A DNA stretch of 24,483 bases, taken from contig DATJBF010000063.1 in NCBI GenBank assembly GCA_035515475.1, positions 1-24,483 of the forward strand, read 5' to 3'. The stretch comes from DATJBF01 sp035515475. Its GTDB lineage: Bacteria; Verrucomicrobiota; Verrucomicrobiia; Palsa-1439. The notes under the pieces are model-generated. The model was not told where the DNA came from, did no database searches, and saw only the letters and a program-made list of their open reading frames with translations. A program made the translations under genes and the position numbers. Below are positions 15,257-21,987 of this stretch, in pieces. Position 1 is the stretch's first letter, and every line of letters begins with the position of its first letter.

Positions 15257-17776
15257 TTACCGCAGGCTGGCGGTTTCCGTTCGGTGGACCGGGTTGCCGG
15301 CTGGATCGATCAGCCGCGCGGTCACGAAGATCAACAGATTGCGCTTGGTGCGCTGAGTGACCTTGCTGCGGAACAGACGTCCGATGGCAGGCAGATCGCC
15401 GAGAAACGGAATCTTATCGTCAACCTTCTGGACGTCCTCGCGAATGAGGCCGCCGAGCACGACGGTCTGGCCGTCCCAAATCTCGACGCTGGTCATGATG
15501 TCGCGGGTGGAGAACAGCGGTTGCTTGATGCTATTGAAAGTGGAGGCGACACCGGTGGGGGTCCCGATGGTGATGGTATTGCCGTACTCGATGAATCCAA
15601 GGAAATCCGTGACTTGCGGGATGAGTGTCAAGTTGATCGTATATCCATCGGCTCCCACCATCGGGGTGACGTTGAAGACCACGCCGACCGGTCGACTGGC
15701 AAAGGCGCTCGGGGTTGATGGCGTGACAGCGGGTTCCGTGGCTACGCCGCCGGTCCCGCTACTCGATCCCGCCACGACAGTGGCAGGGGTATACGTCGTG
15801 GGGTAGATGAACTCCTGCGCGACGCGGAGTTGCGCCTGCGCGCCACTGATCGTGGTAACCTTGGGCGCGTTGAGTATGTCGGCGCTCTTCTTTTGGGAAA
15901 GCGCCTGGACAACAAGTTGGAACTGCGGGTTGGTCAGGATTCCGCGGACGGTCGCCAGGGTGTCGTTGAGGCTCCCGGACGTGCCGAAGCCGTTGGCCGC
16001 GAGCAACGAATCGATGGCGTTGCCCTGGATCGCGGCGGCGTCACGCAGCCCACCCGAGATCGACGACGAGTAGCTTGGATTGACCACACCGGTGTCGAAG
16101 TCAGTCGGTGGGGTGCCGCCGTTGACGACGAAGCTGCCTGAGGATTTTTGACCGACGTTCCACTGAAACGCGAGTTCATCCAGATCGTTCTGCGAAATCT
16201 CGATGAACTTGGCCTCGATCTCGACCTGGGTGGGGACGGCGTTGAGCACGGCCAACACGCGGTCGAACGCGTCGAGGTTCTCGGGGGTATTGCGGATAAT
16301 AATCGTACTGGTGCGCTCGTAGAACAGGAAGGCCGAGCCTGGCGGGAACTCGACGCCGGCGTTGATGAAGGCTTGTCGGACCTGATTGCTGCTATCGACA
16401 GCAATCGCCGTATCGGGAAGAGCAAAGGACGGTCCGGCCTGGGTCAACGGTGCTGCTTGCGACGCGTTACCACCTCCGCCGCCGGTTGATACCGTTTGCT
16501 GCGTCGGCGCCGGTCGATTCGTGATGGCAAACAGAGGTACGAACACGCCAGGGTTGACCGGGTAGGAACGCGTAATCATGTCGCCTGATGGCGCATTGGT
16601 CGGCAGCACGATTACGGCACTGGACTCAACCCGATACTTCAGGTCCGCCAGTGTCGTGACGTATTTCAGAGCGTCCACGAGCGGGACATTGCGCAGCGAA
16701 AGGGTAATCTTACGTCCTTCGGCCCCTTCACCTGCTGCGGCGGCTGGTTGACCTTCGGTCGCGCCGCCGGGCGCGGGTGCGGCTGGGGCGGCGGCTGTCG
16801 GTTCCGAGACGCCGCTACCGAGCACGATATTGACCCCGGCCTTGTCGGGATCGAGACGGCGACTTTCCTCGCTGAGGAAGGTGATGACGTCGCTCACAAC
16901 GGCTTCGCGGTAATTGATCTCGGGGATAATGATGTCATTAAGCTTCTTGAGTATCTCGGCTTGGCGGGCGGCTTCGCGACCAATGACCCCCGTCGGCATC
17001 TCGGGTTTTGGTCTCTGCAATTCACGGCTGACGGCCGGCACCCAGGCATCCGTAACTTCCTCGAGGCGGCGCGTCCGTGTCGTTTCGCCTGCGGTCGCGG
17101 CGATGTTAGCCTTGGTTGTCGACAACGATTTCAGCAGTGTCGAGGCGTCTTCATTGTAAGGATCCAGGATTAGGATCTGTTGGAACCGGCTCTCGGCTTC
17201 GTCGTATTGGCCGGAGCTCATGAGGATCTTGCCTTCGCGGAACAGCCGTTTGATCTGGTCTTTCTTGGCGAGGAACTCAGGCGCCTTGTCGGGGGCGATC
17301 TCGGCCAGCTCGGCGGTTGTGCCGGGCGCCGCCGCTTCCGCCTGTTTGATCTTGACGATGATGCCTTCGGCCGGGCGGTTTTGGGGATCGTACTCCAGTG
17401 CTTTCTCGGCGTAGGCCCGGGCTTTTTCCTTATCGTTCGCTCGCAGGGCGGCGTCGGCCAGACGGTAGCAAGAGTCGGTCAGCAGGTGCAGGCCGTGGCT
17501 CCGATCCCCGGCGGTGATCTTGGCTCGGGGGAGGAGTTTGACGGCTTCTTCGAGTTTGGTGACGGCGTCTTGGTAGTTCCCTTCGCTATACGACTTTTGG
17601 GCTTGGTCGATCAGCCGTCGGGAGGCGATTTGGGCCTCTTGGCGGCGGATGATTTCATCGCGGGCAGCCTGTTCGGCGACTGCGGAAGGGGCGGCCGGTT
17701 TGGCAGTCTGAGCGGTTGAGACGTTGGTGAAGCTGATGCATAGGCCGCAGGTAAGCAAGGCCAATAACTTTCTCAT
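15257..17776 (-). CDS. pilQ: Type IV pilus outer-membrane secretin (PilQ/Amuc_1098-like)
   Basis: Secretins form the large outer-membrane ring through which the pilus leaves the cell. I chose ATG 17776 (839 residues): it gives a clean signal peptide, MRKLLALLTCGLCISF ending near VSTAQ. A GTG 12 codons upstream (17812) would bury the signal behind charged residues. In mature order there is a TPR-like region (about 50-130 and 175-215), an STN/N0-like domain (about 285-395), a Gly/Ala/Pro-rich linker, and an N1-type fold (IIIRNTPENLDAFDRVLAVLN, near 493). The secretin domain runs from VEIEAKFIEIS (about 518) and ends with the signature VLGGLI ... KIPFLGDLPAIGRLF (about 773-802). N-terminal TPRs are not typical of proteobacterial PilQ but fit the Verrucomicrobia type. 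Last gene of the minus-strand pilus operon. Confidence 0.9.
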   Translation of the reverse strand: MRKLLALLTCGLCISFTNVSTAQTAKPAAPSAVAEQAARDEIIRRQEAQIASRRLIDQAQKSYSEGNYQDAVTKLEEAVKLLPRAKITAGDRSHGLHLLTDSCYRLADAALRANDKEKARAYAEKALEYDPQNRPAEGIIVKIKQAEAAAPGTTAELAEIAPDKAPEFLAKKDQIKRLFREGKILMSSGQYDEAESRFQQILILDPYNEDASTLLKSLSTTKANIAATAGETTRTRRLEEVTDAWVPAVSRELQRPKPEMPTGVIGREAARQAEILKKLNDIIIPEINYREAVVSDVITFLSEESRRLDPDKAGVNIVLGSGVSEPTAAAPAAPAPGGATEGQPAAAAGEGAEGRKITLSLRNVPLVDALKYVTTLADLKYRVESSAVIVLPTNAPSGDMITRSYPVNPGVFVPLFAITNRPAPTQQTVSTGGGGGNASQAAPLTQAGPSFALPDTAIAVDSSNQVRQAFINAGVEFPPGSAFLFYERTSTIIIRNTPENLDAFDRVLAVLNAVPTQVEIEAKFIEISQNDLDELAFQWNVGQKSSGSFVVNGGTPPTDFDTGVVNPSYSSSISGGLRDAAAIQGNAIDSLLAANGFGTSGSLNDTLATVRGILTNPQFQLVVQALSQKKSADILNAPKVTTISGAQAQLRVAQEFIYPTTYTPATVVAGSSSGTGGVATEPAVTPSTPSAFASRPVGVVFNVTPMVGADGYTINLTLIPQVTDFLGFIEYGNTITIGTPTGVASTFNSIKQPLFSTRDIMTSVEIWDGQTVVLGGLIREDVQKVDDKIPFLGDLPAIGRLFRSKVTQRTKRNLLIFVTARLIDPAGNPVHRTETASLR

Positions 17777-17885
17777 GATCGATGATTCTCCGTTCCGTTC
17801 TCGCTCCCGCACAGAGCGTTGCGCCTCTACGCTCCATCCCTCCGATCCCCATCAGTAGTTTCCGGGAAAATCACGTTAAACCAAA

Positions 17886-18689
17886 CTACTGCTGGGGCTT
17901 GATGACGTGCTGTTCCTCCGTCTGTGTGTCAACGATTACCATCTGTACCGGATCGATGTCAACGACTTTATAAGTCTTGCCGCCGCACTCAATCCGCTGT
18001 CCGCGGCGGTATTCACGCTCGGGTCCGGTGGCCCCACAGCGGACCTTCGCCACGGGCTCTTGCTCCTCGGTTTCCTGGAGGAGGACGAGCACCACGGGTT
18101 TCTCGCCCTCGTGCTGGATCGTGAGTTCGGAAACATCTTTTTCGCGTTTCCCGCCCAAACTCGGGTCGTTCACCATGGTGAACTTCCGCTGGAAGCTCAC
18201 GATTCGGTACCCGGTGTCTTCGTAGCGGTCTTTGATGGCGTCGCCGGCGGCCCGGACGAAGAACGTGCGAGCCCGAAACTGGAAATTGATCTGGAAATTG
18301 TAGCCCTCTTGTTTGTCCGAATCGTACGAGTACGCTTTGAAGAGCAACTTGAATGGTTTCCGGGTGATGCTCATCAGTACGATTTGCAGGCCGTTGGTCG
18401 TAGCTTCGGTTCCCCCGGCGGTCGACACCTGGGTGGAGCCGACTCGCATGAAGGGATCGGTGGGGGCGTTGGTCCACAGGGGGGGGTGCTCGAGCGCGAC
18501 GATCGCGTTGGAGTAGGAACTCGCGTTGATGTGCGGCACGGCTTCGCTACGGAGAGACCCGCGCGGTGTTTGCCCCAACTCGGAATTGAGGGCGTCGACT
18601 TTCAACGACAGCATGATCGCGGAGGCGGTCAATGCCACCAACGCCACCGCGACGGCGATCATTTCGTAATGCTTTTTCAGAAAGTCCAT
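17886..18689 (-). CDS. Amuc_1099-like inner-membrane pilus protein (possible PilP/GspC analogue)
   Basis: The 267-residue protein has a short cytoplasmic start (MDFLKKHYE), one membrane helix (about 10-28) and a periplasmic body. The last 45 residues (REYRRGQRIECGGKTYKVVDIDP onward, then VIVDTQTEEQHVIK) look like a small beta domain of the kind found at the C-terminus of PilP and GspC. It lies between the Amuc_1100-like gene and the secretin, the position occupied by PilP in classical pilMNOPQ operons and by Amuc_1099 in Akkermansia as I recall it. The PilP role is inferred from position, topology and that C-terminal pattern. The 34-bp spacing to the upstream gene and common strand indicate one operon. 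Confidence 0.7.
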   Translation of the reverse strand: MDFLKKHYEMIAVAVALVALTASAIMLSLKVDALNSELGQTPRGSLRSEAVPHINASSYSNAIVALEHPPLWTNAPTDPFMRVGSTQVSTAGGTEATTNGLQIVLMSITRKPFKLLFKAYSYDSDKQEGYNFQINFQFRARTFFVRAAGDAIKDRYEDTGYRIVSFQRKFTMVNDPSLGGKREKDVSELTIQHEGEKPVVLVLLQETEEQEPVAKVRCGATGPEREYRRGQRIECGGKTYKVVDIDPVQMVIVDTQTEEQHVIKPQQ

Positions 18690-18723
18690 CGCGTCAACTC
18701 GATGTTGGCAGCCAGTTCATTCT

Positions 18724-19611
18724 TCAGGGTTTGGGTTTTGCCGGTGGCGTGGATGGGAATTCCACCAGGTCGATGTGGACCGTCACGTGGAGTGGGGCGG
18801 GCCGTGGAGCCGGCGTTGTTGCCGTGGGGGCTGCAGGGCTTGGGGGACCCTGATCGCTTGCACTGGCGGGCGGTTCACCGGCGATCTCCACACGGCGTAC
18901 AGCGAAAAACCATTCCGACTGTGAGAGTTTGTTGAGAAACGTGCGCAGGGCCGGGGTCGAGCAGGCGAATTGGAATTCGAACGGCAGCGTCTGGTACAAT
19001 CCCTTCGAGCTGGCGCCAGTCGATCCGCGGAGGGCATCCGAACTCGGGGAAGCGGGCTCGACTTCGGCCCGTTGAATCTGGGTGATTTCGTCAACGTGGC
19101 TGTCCATGAGCAGTTCGCTCAGCTTCTCGATCGCGCGCAACTGTTTGGCCAACTGTCCCAGTACTTCCTTGGTCGCGGTCGGCAGGGTGGGGGTGGGGCC
19201 GGCGTAGCGGCTGAAGCCAAACGCGAAGCCTTCCGGAAGCTTGACGCCAGCCGTGTCTGCGCTCTGGCGGAGATGGGCAAACGTCGATGCCATGAGTTGG
19301 AGGAATGCGACCGGACCCGGCACTTCCTGCGCTTGGATCTGATGTTGGCTGACTGCGGCGAGCAGGTTGGTGTACAGGGCGTCAAGCTGCTCGCGGTCCA
19401 GTTTCAGGATCGCGATGTTTTGGCGGGACGGAGACGGTTTTGTTGCCTGCAGATGGCCGAGTTCGGACTTCCGGTCTTCCAGGAGGGAGTCGACCTCGCT
19501 CCGTTTCCCTGCTGCCTCGTGTTGGAGCCAGATGAGCCCGCCGAGGACGGCGACGAAGGCCGTCAGGAGACCCAGCAGCACCGCGTTTTGTTTGAGCCAC
19601 TTCGTGTTCAT
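18724..19611 (-). CDS. Amuc_1100-like PilO-type inner-membrane pilus protein
   Basis: This 295-residue bitopic protein has a membrane helix at about 10-29 (LLGLLTAFVAVLGGLIWL), a KRSEVDSLLEDRKSELGHL coiled coil, and a periplasmic domain. Recognisable segments are PSRQNIAILKLDREQLDAL (60-78), LPEGFAFGFSRYAGPTPTLP, a QLAKQLRAIEKLSELLMDSHVDEI helix and FEFQFACSTPALRTFLNKLSQSEWFFAVRRVEI. It ends with a Pro/Ala-rich stretch and a final strand VHIDLVEF. This order matches my recollection of Akkermansia Amuc_1100, a PilO-like protein also studied as a host immune effector. It starts one base after the pilMN stop, so translation is coupled. PilO function in alignment-complex assembly is inferred. Confidence 0.75.
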   Translation of the reverse strand: MNTKWLKQNAVLLGLLTAFVAVLGGLIWLQHEAAGKRSEVDSLLEDRKSELGHLQATKPSPSRQNIAILKLDREQLDALYTNLLAAVSQHQIQAQEVPGPVAFLQLMASTFAHLRQSADTAGVKLPEGFAFGFSRYAGPTPTLPTATKEVLGQLAKQLRAIEKLSELLMDSHVDEITQIQRAEVEPASPSSDALRGSTGASSKGLYQTLPFEFQFACSTPALRTFLNKLSQSEWFFAVRRVEIAGEPPASASDQGPPSPAAPTATTPAPRPAPLHVTVHIDLVEFPSTPPAKPKP

Positions 19612-21384
19612 TTACATTGGAATCTGCTTCGCCAGTTTCGCCCGCATGGTGAATGTAAACGTCGGACCTCGGATCGTGGGGTTGGGTGGCACGTCGATCA
19701 CAACGCCGGCCTTATCGAAGTAGGGCGATTCACGCAGGTTCTTGGCGAACTCTTCGACGAGTTGAAAATCGCGCTCAGGATTCTCGGCCAGATGGATGCC
19801 GGCGCCCTCGATACGGAGTTCGCCGATGCCGGTGGGGGCGTGGGCCGGGGCGAGGCTGGCCGGTGGCGGCTCGGGCTCCGACTCTTCCTCCCCGTTGTGG
19901 GCGCGCACGCGGCCAATCGATGTCCCATGCCTGCTCGAGGTCGGGCTCGTGACGGTTTCCGCTTGCGGAGACAAAGCCACGATCCAAAGGTTCGATCCGA
20001 TCCGCAGATTGATGTCCTGCAGGATTTCGGGCCACAACGAGCGTTGTTCGACGAGGGACACAATCTGGTCGGCTTTGCTTTCGACATCGGCCAGCTTTTG
20101 CTTTTCCCGGTCGAGGCCCTGACTGAGGCTGCGCAGGCTGTCGACCTGTTCGGTGATGGTTTGCAGTTGGCGCTCTTTCAGCACCGTGGTCTTCTTGGTG
20201 TACGCCAACCAGCAGAGGGGGATGAGCAGCAGGGAAACGGCAGCCCCAGCGAGGTAGGGGCGCTTCTGTTCCATTTGCTTGCGGGAGCGCACCGATCTCG
20301 GGACGAGGTTGACTTCAATGGGGCACTCACTATACTGGCGCAGTCCCAAGCCGACCACTTCGCCAAAGAAGTGGGCGCAGCGGGCCAGATCCTCGCGGGA
20401 GATTTGTGGGTCGAGTTCAACGTTGCGGAAGGGGTTGAAGTACTCGATCGGGATTTGGACTTTCTCCTTAAAGAAGCGGTCCGTGTAGGGGATGATCGAA
20501 CTCCCGCCCGAGAGCAGCAGGCGGGTCGGAGCGCCGCCGCCCTGCTGGCTCCGGTAGAAATTGACCGAGCGCGCCACTTCGGCGTGGAGGCGCGTCATCA
20601 CATTGCGGATGATCTTGCTGATGCGTGCTTGGGTCTCGCTCTCGGGCTCCTCATAGGCGCCGCCGAGGGCGACGAATCCCTGGGCCTTCTTCATGTGCTC
20701 GGCTTCGAGGAACGGGACGTTGAATTCGCTGGCAATGCTCTGCGTGATCGCATTGCCCGCAATGGGAATGGAGCGCGAGAACACGCGGTTCTGTTCAATG
20801 AACAGCAGATTGGTCGTGCGCGCCCCGATGTCGACGATCATCGTGCCGCCTTCGAGGTCTCCATAATTGTAGCGGAGGGCGTTGAACAGCGCCATGGGGG
20901 CTACGTCCACCGTCTGGGCGCGCAACCCTGCCGACTCGACGCCTTCGGTCAGTTCCTCGATGATGTCGCTCTTGATCGCGAGCAACACGACCTCCAGTTC
21001 GCCCTGCGGGTTGTTGCCGAGCAACTGGTAGTCCCAAATGACCTCGTCGATCGGGAACGGCACGTTCTGCTGGGCTTCGTACTGGATGATCTGTACGACC
21101 TTCGACTCGTCGACAGGCGGCAACTTGACGAACCGGGTAAAGACCGACTGACCCGAAACGCTAAAGATGACGGAGGTAGATTTAATGTTCCGCTCGCGGA
21201 GCGCGTTGCGGATTGTCGAGACGATGAGTGTCTTGCGGGTCTCCTCGTGCTCGGGGTCGATGCCGAGGTCCGCAAAGTTAAAGTTGGTGAGGCGCGCGCC
21301 GTGGGCCCGGGCTACTTGGAACTCACCGATCTTGATGGTCGATGCGCCGATGTCCAGCGCTATGATTCGGTCGGAACCTAACAT
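19612..21384 (-). CDS. pilM: PilM-PilN fusion protein (type IV pilus alignment complex)
   Basis: The 590 residues join two proteins that are separate in classical systems. Residues 1-355 are an actin/FtsA-like PilM: phosphate-1 motif ALDIGASTIKIGEF (9-22), PPVDESKVVQIIQYEAQQNVPF (89-110), second phosphate motif MIVDIGARTTNLLF (182-195), and adenosine motif LLLSGGSSIIP (289-299). Residues 356 onward are a PilN: a cytoplasmic IEVNLVPRSVRSR, a membrane helix (about 377-394), a coiled coil (400-445), and a ferredoxin-like periplasmic domain with WPEILQDINLRIGSNLWIVAL (451-471) to the end. An EVNLVP motif corresponds to the INLLP peptide by which PilN binds PilM. Its start is 8 bp after the stop of the 82-aa gene with no Shine-Dalgarno, suggesting coupled translation. 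Confidence 0.88.
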   Translation of the reverse strand: MLGSDRIIALDIGASTIKIGEFQVARAHGARLTNFNFADLGIDPEHEETRKTLIVSTIRNALRERNIKSTSVIFSVSGQSVFTRFVKLPPVDESKVVQIIQYEAQQNVPFPIDEVIWDYQLLGNNPQGELEVVLLAIKSDIIEELTEGVESAGLRAQTVDVAPMALFNALRYNYGDLEGGTMIVDIGARTTNLLFIEQNRVFSRSIPIAGNAITQSIASEFNVPFLEAEHMKKAQGFVALGGAYEEPESETQARISKIIRNVMTRLHAEVARSVNFYRSQQGGGAPTRLLLSGGSSIIPYTDRFFKEKVQIPIEYFNPFRNVELDPQISREDLARCAHFFGEVVGLGLRQYSECPIEVNLVPRSVRSRKQMEQKRPYLAGAAVSLLLIPLCWLAYTKKTTVLKERQLQTITEQVDSLRSLSQGLDREKQKLADVESKADQIVSLVEQRSLWPEILQDINLRIGSNLWIVALSPQAETVTSPTSSRHGTSIGRVRAHNGEEESEPEPPPASLAPAHAPTGIGELRIEGAGIHLAENPERDFQLVEEFAKNLRESPYFDKAGVVIDVPPNPTIRGPTFTFTMRAKLAKQIPM

Positions 21385-21392
21385 GACATGGG

Positions 21393-21641
21393 TCAGCGTT
21401 TGCGGTCGCTTGGTGGTTGCCGCATCGAGTTGAGCGCCTCGTACCGCTCATGGCCCATCGTCGACCACGGAGTCGGCCGGGGGCTGAGCAAACGGCCCTG
21501 GAACAGCAACGGTACCACCGCGAGTTCTACTTCAAAACCGTTGGACCCGGCCGCCTCCGACGCCCCAGCAAAACTGAGACAGGCGGGAATCAAAAACGCG
21601 ACGGACGATGTATGCGTCAGTATTGTCTTGCGCTGGGTCAT
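21393..21641 (-). CDS. Small exported protein of 82 residues, first gene of the pilus operon
   Basis: I do not recognise this family. The product has a signal-peptide-like start (TSSVAFLIPACLSFAGASEA, with a possible cleavage after ASEA near residue 30). Then comes NGFEVELAVVPLLFQGRLL and a polar, proline-containing tail ending DRKR. The evidence that it is a real gene is regulatory: AGGAGG (21652-21647) sits five bases before the ATG, a strong sigma70-type promoter lies about 60 bp upstream, and its stop is 8 bp from pilMN, which lacks its own ribosome-binding site. In Akkermansia the corresponding position holds Amuc_1102, a larger pilin-like protein; no clear similarity can be claimed. The GF-EVEL segment only superficially recalls a prepilin N-terminus (the glutamate is not at position 5). 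Confidence 0.55.
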   Translation of the reverse strand: MTQRKTILTHTSSVAFLIPACLSFAGASEAAGSNGFEVELAVVPLLFQGRLLSPRPTPWSTMGHERYEALNSMRQPPSDRKR

Positions 21642-21646
21642 TCATG

Positions 21647-21652
21647 CCTCCT
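21647..21652 (-). promoter_or_regulatory. Consensus ribosome-binding site of the 82-aa gene
   Basis: The minus strand reads AGGAGG here, five bases before the ATG at 21641. Most genes in this window have weaker or no Shine-Dalgarno, so this site is the main support for the small gene. Confidence 0.7.
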
Positions 21653-21700
21653 GCGGGACTCCATCTCGTCCCGTTCGCCGGAGAATTTTCTCAGCGGCAG

Positions 21701-21729
21701 ACTGTAGAGAAGCCTCTCAAATCGGTCAA
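21701..21729 (-). promoter_or_regulatory. Promoter of the minus-strand pilus operon
   Basis: On the minus strand TTGACC (21729-21724) and TACAGT (21706-21701) are exactly 17 bp apart. Transcription would start near 21694, about 50 nt before the 82-aa gene. The 21642-21987 gap between this operon and the divergent protease holds no ORF I credit and no second clear promoter toward the protease. Confidence 0.6.
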
Positions 21730-21987
21730 CAGCAAAAGCATCCGCTCCGGTTTTGTACACACAGGCACGGCATATTTGGTGCTTTTTCCCGTTTCCCAGC
21801 GAGTATCGGATGAATCCCGGCCACAAAGTTCTTGGCTCCGCGTCGCGTGCCACTGGCGCGCAGTTTGTCGATTGCCTCCGCTCGGGCCGCAATGCGGCGG
21901 ACGCCCCGGCGACGGGCGCGCCTGCGGCTGCCCCGGTCGGGCCTCTCGACCATCACCTGAGGACTGTTTCTATCCAGTTCGACGCCC

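Noticed and set aside
18970..21381. 803-codon plus-strand open frame
   Set aside because: Antisense to the Amuc_1100-like and pilMN genes, which are clearly coding; the long opening follows from high third-position GC.
21393..21641. Reading the 82-aa protein as a type IV prepilin (GFEVELAVV)
   Set aside because: The glutamate is not at position 5 after the glycine, the hydrophobic stretch is too short and broken by proline, and a signal peptide precedes it.
21642..21987. A promoter toward the protease or a further small gene in the 346-bp gap
   Set aside because: TTGTAC with TATTTG near 21753 has a 14-bp spacer, and open frames here lack ribosome-binding sites; only the minus-strand pilus promoter is convincing.
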